Source of the DNA: Kalymmatonema hyalinum WJT4-NPBG1
GTDB lineage: Bacteria; Cyanobacteriota; Cyanobacteriia; Cyanobacteriales; Nostocaceae
Assembly (NCBI GenBank): GCA_019359075.1
Contig: JAHHIB010000010.1
Span: forward strand, 1-64,000
Direction of reading: 5' to 3'
DNA length: 64,000 nt
Below are positions 1 to 9,588 of this stretch, piece after piece. Within the stretch, counting starts at the first letter, position 1. Each line of letters starts with the position of its first letter. A model generated the notes under the pieces. That model ran no database searches. It was not told where the DNA came from and saw only the letters and a list, made by a program, of their open reading frames with translations. Made by a program: the position numbers and the translations under genes.

Positions 1-269
1 GTTTTTTCCCAATCAACAAGGGGTATTTGCTCGACGCAGGCTGGGCGCTTTTTTTCCATAAATCTCACATTACCAGATTTTGGCCGTCCTAATTGACGAT
101 CGCCTGACAACCCCCTGAACGGTTACACAAATAGTCAATTCAAACTCATTTTTTTGTTCGCGTAGCGTGTCCGTAGGACATATCTTGAATTTTTCTCCCT
201 CCTACACTCTATATGAACAAAAATCATGCCTAGATTTCCTGCCATAAGAAAGATGAAACTTAATCTTGG
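1..269. other. Intergenic region, left edge
   Basis: No open frame with coding character is visible. Around 159-182 there is a short palindromic stretch (core CGTAGCGTGTCCGTAGGACA) of the kind scattered through cyanobacterial genomes. The upstream neighbour lies outside the window. Confidence 0.5.
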
Positions 270-369
270 TTAACGTGAAATAAATCCAGATCAAATAGTC
301 AAAGGAGAAATTTCCCATAGAACCGTTGAATATATCGGCGGTCTTGTTGGGAATTTCTACTCACGTTAA
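270..369 (+). promoter_or_regulatory. Structured leader with nested inverted repeats ahead of the baeRF3-like gene
   Basis: Three nested pairings are visible in the 5' leader. The outer stem is TTAACGTGA (270-278) with TCACGTTAA (361-369), 9 bp and perfect. The middle stem is AGAAATTTCCCA (306-317) with TGGGAATTTCT (348-358), with one bulged T. The inner stem is ACCG (322-325) with CGGT (339-342). The structure closes a few bases before the GAGG ribosome binding site at 373-376 and the ATG at 385, so it could affect translation or mRNA stability. The fold is read from the sequence; any regulatory role is inferred. Confidence 0.45.
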
Positions 370-384
370 TACGAGGGATATGGC

Positions 385-1563
385 ATGACATTAATTTCTA
401 GAGAGGAAATAAAAACACTACTAGAACAGCCAAGACAAAATTCTGTTTCAATTTATATGCCAATGCACCCAGCCGGACCAGAAGTTCGACAAGACCCTGT
501 TCGCTTTAAGAATTTGATTAAAGACGCTGAGGCTCGCTTAATGGATGCAGGTGTTGAGCATAACGATGCGGTTGCATTGCTAGCAAAAGCTCATGGACTG
601 GATCGTTCGGATTTCTGGGAACAAGTCGGAGAGCAAGGACTGGCAGTCTTTATTTCTAAAGATATTTTTCGCTACTATACCCTGCCTCACGAATTTGACG
701 AATTGGTTGTGGTAACAGACCGATTTCACATTAAGCCACTACTGCCGATTTTAAATGGCGATGGGCGTTTCTACTTACTGGTTCTGAGCCAAAAGGATGT
801 GCGGTTTTTTGAAGGAACACGCTACAGCATCCAAGAGGTAGAGGTGGAAAATATGCCTAAAAGTCTGGATGAAGCTCTCAACTATGATGAGACTGCCCAA
901 GACGGTCAGTTCCGAATTGCTACATCCAAAGGCGGAACCGCCAATTCTTTCTCAGGCGCACAGCCAGGTGCGTTTCACGGGCAGGGTAGTCCCGACAGGG
1001 ACGAACGCCAGAAACGCATCGTGCAATTCTTTCATGCCGTTAATGACGCATTGGAAGAGAAATTGCGAAATCAAACAGCGCCTTTGATGCTGGCTGGGGT
1101 AGAGTACTTGTTGCCTCTTTACAGAGAGGCAAATACTTACCAGCATTTAATCGAAGAAGCTATCAGTGGGAATCAAGAGATCCTCAAGGCACAAGAACTA
1201 CACGAACGAGCTTGGCCGATTGTTGAACCGTACTACCATAAATCGCAACAACAGGTTGTAGAGCGATTTAACGAATTGTTTGGCAGTAATACTGGCAAAG
1301 CATCCAACGAACTCAAGGAAATTCTGCCGGCAGCTTATTACCAAAGAATTGATTCCTTGTTGGTTGCAGTTGGTCAGCAGCAATGGGGATTGTTTGACCC
1401 GACCTCAGAAACCGTTTATTTGCACCAAGAAGAAGAAGCTGGCGATGAAGATTTGTTGGATCTTGTTGCTGCTCATACCTTGTTAAACGGTGGTACGGTC
1501 TACGCCGTTCCCCCAGAACAAGTGCCATATAGCACACCTGTTGCAGCAATTTTCCGATATTAA
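385..1563 (+). CDS. baeRF family 3-like protein (bacterial eRF1-related)
   Basis: 392 aa, full length. It resembles the bacterial archaeo-eukaryotic release factor family 3: an N-terminal VSIYMPMH segment, the QDPVRFKNLIKDAE motif, FWEQ...GLAVF, DRFHIKPLLP, and a central FHGQGSPDRDE motif (residues about 198-208) where eRF1 relatives carry their hydrolysis loop. These families are thought to act on ribosomes or stalled peptidyl-tRNA, but no function is established for this one. The ATG is preceded by GAGG at 8 nt. The gene stands alone after a structured leader and is convergent with a DUF4383 gene. Family assignment is from recognised motifs; molecular role is unknown. Confidence 0.75.
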   Translation: MTLISREEIKTLLEQPRQNSVSIYMPMHPAGPEVRQDPVRFKNLIKDAEARLMDAGVEHNDAVALLAKAHGLDRSDFWEQVGEQGLAVFISKDIFRYYTLPHEFDELVVVTDRFHIKPLLPILNGDGRFYLLVLSQKDVRFFEGTRYSIQEVEVENMPKSLDEALNYDETAQDGQFRIATSKGGTANSFSGAQPGAFHGQGSPDRDERQKRIVQFFHAVNDALEEKLRNQTAPLMLAGVEYLLPLYREANTYQHLIEEAISGNQEILKAQELHERAWPIVEPYYHKSQQQVVERFNELFGSNTGKASNELKEILPAAYYQRIDSLLVAVGQQQWGLFDPTSETVYLHQEEEAGDEDLLDLVAAHTLLNGGTVYAVPPEQVPYSTPVAAIFRY

Positions 1564-1634
1564 TGTTGTTTCTGGTGTATAAACTTCAACAAGGTATACT
1601 CTGAATTCAGTTTATGCCCAACACTTAAGATGTA

Positions 1635-1658
1635 AGCCCGGAAACTAATTTCCGGGCT
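1635..1658. terminator. Hairpin between convergent genes
   Basis: Perfect 10-bp stem AGCCCGGAAA / TTTCCGGGCT with a CTAA loop, 70 nt after the baeRF3-like stop and just below the stop of the opposing DUF4383 gene. No strong T-run follows on either strand, so it may be a bidirectional stabilising or terminating hairpin. Confidence 0.5.
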
Positions 1659-1685
1659 GTCTAGAAGTTAAGGATGGGGAGGATA

Positions 1686-2165
1686 TTAAGAGCTTTGTGA
1701 TACACTAGCACCCTTGATCTTGGCAGGTATAATAATGCCATAATAAGCAACAGCTATTGCTGTTAGGGCGTTGAACCAAACATTGTTACCAAATATTGGC
1801 ATTAAATTGAACATCGTGTTAGCCACGGGCACCACTCCCAGGATGGCGATCGCAATATAGGCAACTACAAAAAAACGATTGAATACGCGGGCACTGTTCA
1901 AATCGCTATAGGAGGCAATTCCGAACACCCCAACAGCGCAATGTACAAGGTTATGCAAAAAATTGATGGGAAACAACCCAAATACATAGCCAAATCCCTT
2001 AGCATAGGCGCTAGGAGATGCATCGAACGGCACGTAAGACGCATCTGTTCCAGGCAATGTAACCAAAGCTGGTATAAATCCAGCCAAACCTAAAATCAGA
2101 AAGAGCATTCCGACAATCAGGGCACAGTAACGCTCTGTCATGTTCCCCGCATTTATGTTTTCCAT
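1686..2165 (-). CDS. DUF4383 family membrane protein (copy 1)
   Basis: 159 aa with four hydrophobic segments (about residues 14-34, 60-84, 95-115, 124-147), typical of DUF4383 proteins. Conserved blocks are MLFLILGLAGFIP, FGLFPINFLHNLVH and PIFGNNVWFN. The ATG at 2165 has TGGAG 8 nt upstream, which supports this start over the in-frame ATG eight codons later. A clear homologue lies at 13417-13860 on the same strand. DUF4383 genes are often seen near stress-response genes, but their function is unknown. Located in the inner membrane by prediction. Confidence 0.8.
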   Translation of the reverse strand: MENINAGNMTERYCALIVGMLFLILGLAGFIPALVTLPGTDASYVPFDASPSAYAKGFGYVFGLFPINFLHNLVHCAVGVFGIASYSDLNSARVFNRFFVVAYIAIAILGVVPVANTMFNLMPIFGNNVWFNALTAIAVAYYGIIIPAKIKGASVSQSS

Positions 2166-2925
2166 ATTGTTACTCCAAATTTCATGTAAATCTTCACTTA
2201 ATTACGAGTTGCCCGCTGGAATATCGTTTCTACCAATTTGCGAAACAGATAGAAATAAATCTTATTCAGTCGGTTCACTACGAAACGTAACACTTCCCAT
2301 TCAACTCACATTTCATCTAGTTAAATCTGTCAAAAGAAAGGATTAAATTTTGCAAAACACTGTGTTGTCCTATACTGTTGTCTTGAACGTTTTCAAACAG
2401 CTAAGTTTTCAGCGTTAGACCATGAAAAAACACTTGCCTCGGTTAGCAAGGAGAAAACTGTTAGACTTTGAAATCTTGAAAAAATAGGTCAGTACACGAA
2501 CGGTTTAGATACTCTTTTGAAGAGAGGTTGCCACTGGGTGTGAGACTATCTTAAAAATAAGCTTGTCATCAGTGAAAACGGCAAACATTTATATAGCTTC
2601 CCTTAAGAAAAACCAATAGACAAACTTAGTACAACATATTAATTTCACCTTTCGGTAAAGGTTTATCTATCTTGAGTCAGATTTATATTTCAAACCATTT
2701 CGCAATCATCAAATATATTACTTGAAAGTTAAGCTAATTTGTTTATAGCGTTAGAAAAAGATGGGCGCGTAGCACTTTCTGTTCTTGGTGCGCGTTGAAA
2801 AATCATAATCATCTGACACTTTACCTTAGTGTTTTTCGTATCTTTGCGGCTAAAACATATTTTGAGGCACGTAGACACGAAGAAAACGAAGCAATGCTTA
2901 GTATGGTGGTAAAGGAGTTAAATAT
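2166..2925. other. Long intergenic region
   Basis: 760 bases, AT-rich, with no convincing coding frame. A small hairpin ACCTTT-CGGT-AAAGGT sits at 2647-2662. It must contain the promoter of the DUF4383 gene (leftward) and that of chaB (rightward), but no individual promoter element could be called. Confidence 0.5.
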
Positions 2926-3129
2926 ATGCCTTATAAAGAAATTGATGATTTACCGGAATCGATAAGAAAACATCTTCCCAAACACGCCCAAGAAATTTTT
3001 CAAGCAGCCTTTAATAATGCAAAAGAAGAGTACGGCGAAGAAGAACGTGCCTTCCGTGTTGCATGGAGTGCGGTCAAGCGTGATTACGAAAAAGGTGAAG
3101 ATGGAAATTGGCACAAAAAGCCAGAATAG
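2926..3129 (+). CDS. chaB: ChaB family protein
   Basis: 67 aa, matching the small ChaB family in length and pattern: PYKEIDDLPESIRKHLPKHA at the N-terminus, then QEIFQAAFNNA, EERAFRVAWSAVK and a C-terminal WHKK. ChaB in E. coli is named as a cation transport (ChaA) regulator, but this role is poorly proven and no chaA antiporter is next to it here. The ribosome binding site AAAGGAG 8 nt before the ATG is strong. The gene is followed after 84 nt by the glutathione-reductase-like gene on the same strand, so co-transcription is possible. Confidence 0.85.
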   Translation: MPYKEIDDLPESIRKHLPKHAQEIFQAAFNNAKEEYGEEERAFRVAWSAVKRDYEKGEDGNWHKKPE

Positions 3130-3213
3130 ATATCATCCCCTTTGGGAAATTACAAATTAAGAATTAAAAATTCTAGCTCTTTTTGAATTTTGAATTGGAG
3201 CAATGCGACGGTG

Positions 3214-4557
3214 ATGAGCTTTGATTACGACCTTTTTATTATTGGTGCTGGTTCTGGTGGTCTTGCTGCTGCTAAACGCGCTGCTTCTTATGGTGCTCGT
3301 GTAGGAATTGCAGAAGCAGTCGCTGTCGGTGGTGCATGTATTAACTATGGCTGTATTCCTGAGAAATTAATGGCTTATGCTGCTAACTTCTCGAGTCTTT
3401 TTCCTGTTGCAGTATCTTATGGATGGAGTGAGTGTAATAGCAGCTTTGACTGGTCGAGATTCAAGGTAGCTAAAGACCAGAAAGTGGAACAACTCCATGA
3501 GGTACATACTAAATACCTTACAGAATTAGGAATAGAGATTATTTGGGGTCATGGCACCTTCCGAGATGCTCACACTTTAGATATTAATGGGCACAAGATA
3601 ACGGCAGATAAAATTTTGATTGCGGTGGGAGCAAAACCTGTCAAACCAGATATACCAGGGGTAGAGTATGCCATCTCAATAAAAGAACTGCTTAGCTTCA
3701 AAAAATTACCCAGGCAGATAGGAATTATTGGAGGAGATTACGTCGCTATAAAAACTGCTGGGAGTTTAAGTGGGCTTGGGGTTAAAGTAACTGTAATTAC
3801 TGAATCAGACATGATTTTGGCAAATTGTGATGAAGATATTGCCCTAAGCGTTCAAGGGAGCATGACTAAGCATGGTGTCAAAATTTTCACTAATACTAAA
3901 GTCGAAAAATTTGAACAATTAGCAGATGGTCTAAATCTGACATTGATGGGTGATAATAACGTCAATTTGACAGTAGATACTGGTTTATGCCTAAAATATA
4001 TGGCACCGAATTTAAGTAACCTAAGTTTGGAAAATGCAGGCGTTGAGGTGACTCAAAACGGTGCCATTTTGGTGGATAAGTATAGTAGCACTACACAACC
4101 GAACATTTTTGCCATTGGCGATTGTACCAATAGAATGAAATTGACACCTGTTGCCATTGCTGAAGCTCGTGCTTTTGTTGATACTGAATTTGGAAAAAAT
4201 CCCCAAAGTTTGAACTATGAATTAATCCCAATTTCAGTTTCTTCCATACCTGAAGCTGCTACAGTTGGTTTGACAGAGGCTCAAGCACGGGAAAAATTTG
4301 GTGAATCAGTGCGATGTTACCGTCAGGAGTTCAAACCACTTTTTTACGGTCTGACTAACAAAGATGAAAAAACTCTCTTGAAGTTAGTGGTTGACGGTAA
4401 ATCAGAGCGAGTCATAGGCGCTCATATGGTAGGTCAATATGCATCTGAAATTATTCAAAGTATTGCCCTTGCCATGAAATTGGGAGCAACTAAAAAGGAT
4501 TTAGATACAAGTATCGGCATTCATCCATCAATTGCAGAAGAAATTTTTTCTCTATAG
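3214..4557 (+). CDS. Divergent glutathione-reductase-like flavoprotein
   Basis: 447 aa from ATG 3214; an upstream TTG at 3190 is in frame but less likely. It has the class I pyridine nucleotide-disulfide oxidoreductase layout. The FAD motif is IIGAGSGGLAAAKRA (residues about 9-23), the redox pair Cys42/Cys47 lies in GGACINYGCIPEKL, the second FAD motif is IFAIGDCTN, and the interface motif IHPSIAEE carries the catalytic His/Glu. The NAD(P)H domain is unusual: the expected GGGYIAxE reads GGDYVAIK, and the Arg residues that hold the NADPH 2'-phosphate are missing from TESDMILANCDEDI. The dithiol centre is intact while cofactor binding looks altered, so electron donor and substrate are uncertain. 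It is a paralogue-like relative, not a safe gor. Confidence 0.7.
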   Translation: MSFDYDLFIIGAGSGGLAAAKRAASYGARVGIAEAVAVGGACINYGCIPEKLMAYAANFSSLFPVAVSYGWSECNSSFDWSRFKVAKDQKVEQLHEVHTKYLTELGIEIIWGHGTFRDAHTLDINGHKITADKILIAVGAKPVKPDIPGVEYAISIKELLSFKKLPRQIGIIGGDYVAIKTAGSLSGLGVKVTVITESDMILANCDEDIALSVQGSMTKHGVKIFTNTKVEKFEQLADGLNLTLMGDNNVNLTVDTGLCLKYMAPNLSNLSLENAGVEVTQNGAILVDKYSSTTQPNIFAIGDCTNRMKLTPVAIAEARAFVDTEFGKNPQSLNYELIPISVSSIPEAATVGLTEAQAREKFGESVRCYRQEFKPLFYGLTNKDEKTLLKLVVDGKSERVIGAHMVGQYASEIIQSIALAMKLGATKKDLDTSIGIHPSIAEEIFSL

Positions 4558-4830
4558 ATGATTGTGCTTGGAGTTACACCAAAAATTAAAACGGTTTTCA
4601 CTCTTTCGAGATGCTAACAATTTTAGTAACACCACTAGAGTAAGAGGAGAAACGACTTCTATGTATCTAAAATGAGTCTATAAGATAAGCAGTTTTGAAA
4701 CACTGTATATATTACCTTCTATTACACTAAAGTCCCCACCCTTTTTATGGTCTAAAACTCTTAATGAAGAGATTTGGAAGCTGCTCCAACGGGCTGTGAA
4801 TAAGGGTAAGTAGTCATTAGGTTTAGAATC

Positions 4831-6177
4831 ATGTCAAATGCAACCATAACGAAACTAAGTGATGCAGTGCGTCAAACAGCGCATCCACTTACGGGTGCAG
4901 TCGAAGATTATGACCCACTGATGGAACTCATTGGCGATGCTCGCTTTGTGCTTATTGGTGAAGCTTCTCACGGCACCCATGAGTTTTACGAACAACGAGC
5001 AGAGATTACCAAACGCTTGATTCAAGAGAAAGGTTTTACAGCTGTAGCAGTAGAAGCAGATTGGCCCGATGCCTACCGTATCAATCGCTATGTGCGCGGA
5101 GTCAATGATGACCCTACGCCTGCTGAAGCATTAGGCGGCTTGCAACGCTTCCCCGCTTGGATGTGGCGTAACACCGATGTGGTGAATTTTATCGGCTGGC
5201 TGCGCCAATATAATGATGCCTTAGCGCAGAATGCAACGAAGGTTGGTTTTTATGGGCTTGACCTTTACAGTATGCATACCTCAATAGAAGAGGTTGTTAG
5301 TTATTTGGACAAGGTTGACCCAAAAGCCGCACAACGGGCACGCTACCGCTATTCATGCTTAGGACACTTTGGCGAGGACTCCCAGGCTTACGGGTATGCT
5401 GCTAGTTTTGGTATGAGTGAGTCTTGTGAGAAACAAGCCGTCAATCAATTGATCGAGTTACAACGTAAAACTGCGGAGTATGCAGGGCGCGATGGGCGGG
5501 TTGCAGAAGACGAGTTTTTCTACGCAGAACAGAACGCCCGACTGGTGAAGAATGCTGAGGAATACTACCGCTCGATGTTTCAGGGGCGGGTATCGTCCTG
5601 GAATGTCCGGGATAGCCACATGGCAGAAACCTTAGATCATCTCGTTGCCCATTTAGATCCACAGGGGAACCGGACAAAGGTTGTGGTTTGGGAGCATAAC
5701 TCTCACTTAGGTGATGCGCGAGCAACCGACATGGCAGATGCGGGTGAACTCAACGTGGGGCAACTTGTGCGCGAAAAATATGGTCGTGATGCTGTACTTG
5801 TAGGCTTTAGCACCTACACGGGTACGGTGACGGCTGCTTCTAAGTGGGGTGGTGTGGCCCAACTTAAACAAGTTCGTCCAGCATTGTCAGGCAGTTATGA
5901 AGCCTTGTTTCACAATACAGGGTTGCCTCGGTTTTTACTGAATTTGCGACAAGATCATCAAGCAGTCACAGGACTGCAAGAAGCTCGTTTAGAGCGGGCA
6001 ATTGGTGTGATTTACCTGCCCAAAAGCGAGCGTATTAGCCACTACTTCTATGCACGATTGCCCGAACAGTTTGATGCGGTGATTCACATTGATGACACAA
6101 GAGGCGTACAACCTCTGGATCGCAGTCCGCATTGGCAGATGACAGAACCACCGGAGACATTTCCCTCAGGTGTCTAA
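4831..6177 (+). CDS. Erythromycin esterase family protein
   Basis: 448 aa, covering the whole erythromycin_esterase domain. Visible family motifs are GEASHGTHEFY (His47), VAVEADWPDAYR (Glu75) and VVWEHNSHLGDAR, which correspond to the active-site His, Glu and His of EreA-type enzymes. Chromosomal members are widespread in environmental bacteria and most are not shown to hydrolyse macrolides, so drug resistance should not be assumed. It is convergent with an SDR gene (20-nt gap) inside a stretch of stress-type genes. The start is supported by length; the ribosome binding site is weak. Confidence 0.85.
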   Translation: MSNATITKLSDAVRQTAHPLTGAVEDYDPLMELIGDARFVLIGEASHGTHEFYEQRAEITKRLIQEKGFTAVAVEADWPDAYRINRYVRGVNDDPTPAEALGGLQRFPAWMWRNTDVVNFIGWLRQYNDALAQNATKVGFYGLDLYSMHTSIEEVVSYLDKVDPKAAQRARYRYSCLGHFGEDSQAYGYAASFGMSESCEKQAVNQLIELQRKTAEYAGRDGRVAEDEFFYAEQNARLVKNAEEYYRSMFQGRVSSWNVRDSHMAETLDHLVAHLDPQGNRTKVVVWEHNSHLGDARATDMADAGELNVGQLVREKYGRDAVLVGFSTYTGTVTAASKWGGVAQLKQVRPALSGSYEALFHNTGLPRFLLNLRQDHQAVTGLQEARLERAIGVIYLPKSERISHYFYARLPEQFDAVIHIDDTRGVQPLDRSPHWQMTEPPETFPSGV

Positions 6178-6197
6178 TATCAAGTCCGCTTAATTAC

Positions 6198-6998
6198 TTA
6201 TGGCAGGTTCAAGAACTTACGTGCACTCAGTCGGAACAGGCTATCTGGTAGGATAGCTCTCAAGGCAGGCACCCATGCCTGATTGCCAACACGATACCGC
6301 AATCGCGGTGACTGGCTTTGTGCCACCCTAAGAATCATCCGTGCAACTTTTTCGGGATTATCACCCCGTGCAATTGCCTGACTGATTGATGAGGGCAGCA
6401 CGTCACGTACAGTGTCGTAATCGGCATAAGTGGACGTCGCTTGCGACATGGCGTGATTAAAGTTCGTCTTGAAATAACCAGGCTCAATTAAAGACACTTT
6501 GATATTGAAAGGGTCTAATTCCACACTGAGTGCTTCACTATAACCTTCGAGTGCAAACTTACTTGCTGAGTAATAACCTTGACCGAGTGCCCCTACCAAT
6601 CCCGCGAGCGAACTCATATTGATAATATGCCCGCTACGCTGCTGTCTCATCGTTGGCAAAACGGCATTGGTGAGGCGGACAACACCCCAGAAGTTTGTTT
6701 CAAAAATATCCTTGGCTTGTTCTAAGCTTGTTTCCTCAATCACGCTAGCGTGTATTTGTCCGGCATTATTGATCAGCAAATCAATGCGGTTAGTTTGTGC
6801 GAGCAACTGTTTTATACACGATTGTACTGACTCGTCAGATTTCACATCCAGCGTCAGCATTTCTACACCCTGCGAGGCGGAATGTTGCTTGCGACTGGTG
6901 CCGAAGACACAGTAACCCTCTTGAGCGAGTAGATGAGCGGTTAACTGTCCAAACCCGGATGATGCTCCTGTGACCAGCGCGACCTTTTTGTTAATCAT
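6198..6998 (-). CDS. Short-chain dehydrogenase/reductase (classical SDR)
   Basis: 266 aa classical SDR oxidoreductase. The cofactor motif TGASSGFG is at residues about 10-17, NNAG near 77-80, the catalytic Ser in INMSSLAG, and the catalytic YxxxK in YYSASKFALEG. The segment VSLIEPGYFKTNF is also typical. Substrate is unknown; close relatives are often annotated as SDR oxidoreductase or ketoreductase. It runs opposite to the esterase-family gene and divergently from the APC permease gene at 7266. The catalytic residues are complete, unlike the SDR at 11915. Confidence 0.85.
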   Translation of the reverse strand: MINKKVALVTGASSGFGQLTAHLLAQEGYCVFGTSRKQHSASQGVEMLTLDVKSDESVQSCIKQLLAQTNRIDLLINNAGQIHASVIEETSLEQAKDIFETNFWGVVRLTNAVLPTMRQQRSGHIINMSSLAGLVGALGQGYYSASKFALEGYSEALSVELDPFNIKVSLIEPGYFKTNFNHAMSQATSTYADYDTVRDVLPSSISQAIARGDNPEKVARMILRVAQSQSPRLRYRVGNQAWVPALRAILPDSLFRLSARKFLNLP

Positions 6999-7265
6999 AG
7001 GTTCTCATTTTAGATACTCCTATTTCCAAACATAAATGCGCCTCTGCATTGCTTGTTATAGCTCAAGAGAGAAAGTCCTCGGGAAAATCAACATTGTGGA
7101 CTGATGATTTGGGCTTTTAAAATTGGGACACCACGAAAATCCTTCTCAAAGCGGGTGCGTTATCTCTACTCAAGGAATTTAGTTCTTAGAAAGGGATAAT
7201 TATGAGAGCTATGTATCGTAGCGCCAAATTATATAAATGTAGCTGTACAGCAGGAGTAGCGTTTG

Positions 7266-9212
7266 ATGGCTAAATCAATCGTTCCAACAAAAAGGATCGG
7301 CACAAAGTTCATCAACTGGTTGCTCGAAGAAGACCGAAACGAGAAGGAAGGACCCTACCGCAAAGAAGAACAACACCGCAGCCATCCTTGGTGGCAGGTT
7401 ATGTGCTTGACAGGTGTAGATTATTTCTCGACGCTTGGCTATCAACCTGGTATTGCAGCATTGGCAGCAGGCTCTCTCTCTCCTGTGGCGACCCTGATTC
7501 TGGTTTTGCTGACGCTGTTTGGGGCATTGCCGATTTATCGCCGCGTTGCTGCCAAAAGTCCTCATGGCGAAGGGTCAATTGCTATGCTCGAACACTTGCT
7601 CCCCTGGTGGCAAGGCAAGCTATTCGTACTCTGCCTACTCGGCTTTGTAGCAACCGACTTCATCATCACCATTACCCTTTCGGCTGCTGATGCTACTGCC
7701 CATATCATCGAAAATCCGCTCGTGCCAAGTTGGCTTCACAATCAGCAGGTCGGTATTACGCTGGTACTCGTGGCATTGCTAGCCGCAGTTTTCCTTAGAG
7801 GTTTCCGAGAAGCGATCAGTATTGCAGTCTTTTTGGTTACAGTCTATCTCCTGTTGAACTTCGTTGTCATTGGCGTTGGTCTGTATCAGATCCTCAATCA
7901 ACCATCTGCGATCGCTAACTGGCAGACTGCTCTTTTCGCAAGCCATGGCAACCCTTTGATTATGCTCGGCGTAGCCATCCTGGTATTCCCAAAGCTTGCT
8001 TTGGGATTGTCAGGCTTTGAGACTGGCGTGACGGTTATGCCCCTTGTGCGGGGCAGCAGTAGCGACACCCCTGAACAACCCAGGGGACGTATTCGTAATA
8101 CGCGCAAGCTGCTCACCGCTGCTGCCGGGATCATGAGCTTCTTTTTGATCACCAGTAGCTTTGTAACGACTCTACTGATTCCAGCAGCAGAATTTAAAAC
8201 CGGGGGCAAGGCAAGTGGGCGCGCCCTCGCCTATTTGGCACATCAGTATTTAGGCAATGGCTTTGGCACAATTTACGATGTCAGCACCATTTCTATTCTC
8301 TGGTTTGCAGGTGCATCCGCAATGGCAGGGCTTCTCAATATCGTGCCCCGGTACCTGCCACGCTATGGTATGGCACCGAATTGGGCACGGGCAGCGCGAC
8401 CTCTAGTGTTAGTCTATACAACTATTGCGTTTGTTGTCACAATTCTTTTCAAAGCTAATGTGGAAGCTCAAGGCGGGGCTTACGCAACTGGCGTGCTTGT
8501 GTTGATAACCTCAGCTGCATTTGCTGTGACCCTATCTGTCCATCGGCAGAGAGGGAAGCGAGGAACACTCGCTTTTGGAATAATTACGCTACTGTTTCTA
8601 TACACCACTATTGTTAATATCATTGAGAGACCCGAGGGGATTAGGATTGCTGGGTTCTTCATCGGTGCCATCATTCTCAGCTCGCTGGTTTCCCGCGTCT
8701 GGCGATCGCTCGAACTTCGAGTAGAGCGGATCGAAATTGACGAAAATGCTGGTCGCTTCATTGCTGAAGAGAGCCGAGGTACGATACGACTGATTGCTAA
8801 TCGATTGAGTGAGGGCGATGTACGAGAGTATGCTTTAAAGGAGCAAGAGGTGCGCGATGATAACCATATTCCGCCCACCGATCCCATCCTCTTTCTAGAG
8901 ATTCAGGTATCTGATGCTTCAGAATTTGCAAACATCATCAGAGTAAAAGGGGTAGAGGTCGGTAGCTACCGGATTCTCCGTGCCGAGAGTGCAGCCGTCC
9001 CTAACGCGATCGCCGCTATACTTCTATATCTTCGGGACCAGACGGGTAAGATCCCACATGCTTATTTCGGCTGGGCAGAGGGGAACCCGATAAAGTACTT
9101 GCTCCGCTTTATTTTGTTTGGTGAGGGCGATATTGCTGTGGTCACTCGTGAAGTGCTGCGTCGGGCTGAGAAAGACCCAGACCGCCGTCCTGCTATCCAT
9201 GTGGGAGGATGA
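7266..9212 (+). CDS. APC superfamily permease
   Basis: 648 aa from ATG 7266, which is preceded by CAGGAG at a good distance; a TTG one codon earlier is also open. There are about twelve transmembrane segments between residues 40 and 480. The first has the conserved [22 protein letters not shown] block, and [13 protein letters not shown] follows the second. A soluble tail of roughly 160 residues ends in [11 protein letters not shown]...[15 protein letters not shown]. The architecture (APC core plus cytosolic tail) resembles KimA-type potassium importers and amino acid permeases. The substrate, K+ or amino acids, cannot be decided from sequence alone. Inner membrane. Confidence 0.75.
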   Translation: MAKSIVPTKRIGTKFINWLLEEDRNEKEGPYRKEEQHRSHPWWQVMCLTGVDYFSTLGYQPGIAALAAGSLSPVATLILVLLTLFGALPIYRRVAAKSPHGEGSIAMLEHLLPWWQGKLFVLCLLGFVATDFIITITLSAADATAHIIENPLVPSWLHNQQVGITLVLVALLAAVFLRGFREAISIAVFLVTVYLLLNFVVIGVGLYQILNQPSAIANWQTALFASHGNPLIMLGVAILVFPKLALGLSGFETGVTVMPLVRGSSSDTPEQPRGRIRNTRKLLTAAAGIMSFFLITSSFVTTLLIPAAEFKTGGKASGRALAYLAHQYLGNGFGTIYDVSTISILWFAGASAMAGLLNIVPRYLPRYGMAPNWARAARPLVLVYTTIAFVVTILFKANVEAQGGAYATGVLVLITSAAFAVTLSVHRQRGKRGTLAFGIITLLFLYTTIVNIIERPEGIRIAGFFIGAIILSSLVSRVWRSLELRVERIEIDENAGRFIAEESRGTIRLIANRLSEGDVREYALKEQEVRDDNHIPPTDPILFLEIQVSDASEFANIIRVKGVEVGSYRILRAESAAVPNAIAAILLYLRDQTGKIPHAYFGWAEGNPIKYLLRFILFGEGDIAVVTREVLRRAEKDPDRRPAIHVGG

Positions 9213-9588
9213 ACGACTGCTAAAGGTAAAGAAATGTCAAGCACTGTGTCAGTTATGGGATGAGTGCATATAGACACTCATGGCATAAGTGATTATAGCA
9301 CGTTTTGATCCAAGTGGCAATTGAACCAGGTGTGATTAGTGGGTAATGCTTCAAAGGAGCCGCCCCAAGGCGATCAAGGCTACCGTGTTTGGGCTGATAC
9401 ATCCAAACTTAAAACTGGTTTATCCCTTTCGGTAGCTCGATCGCTTAGGTAGCACAACTTTAGCAAGAGGGAAGCTCCTTAAGAGCGGATTTAGGATCAG
9501 CCATAGCACTTTTCAATTTAAAACCCTCAAGGCATTCGCGCTCATTTAAACATTAACCGCAAGCATTGTCATCAGGATCTGGCTATTT
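9213..9588. other. Intergenic region with terminator-like hairpin
   Basis: Stem TTATG..ATGAGTG / CACTCAT..CATAA at 9254-9288 (loop CATATAGA, a GG/GG internal loop) follows the permease stop and may terminate it. The remaining 300 bases show no coding frame. The promoter of the SDR-DehI gene must lie here, but no clear element was found. Confidence 0.5.

Noticed and set aside
2525-2545. Cobalamin riboswitch (a GCCACTG word at about 2528-2534)
   Set aside because: No B12 box or other conserved riboswitch segments surround it, and the downstream gene is chaB, not a cobalamin gene.
4831-6177. Macrolide resistance gene
   Set aside because: Family membership alone does not show drug hydrolysis; chromosomal environmental members are common and there is no mobile context.
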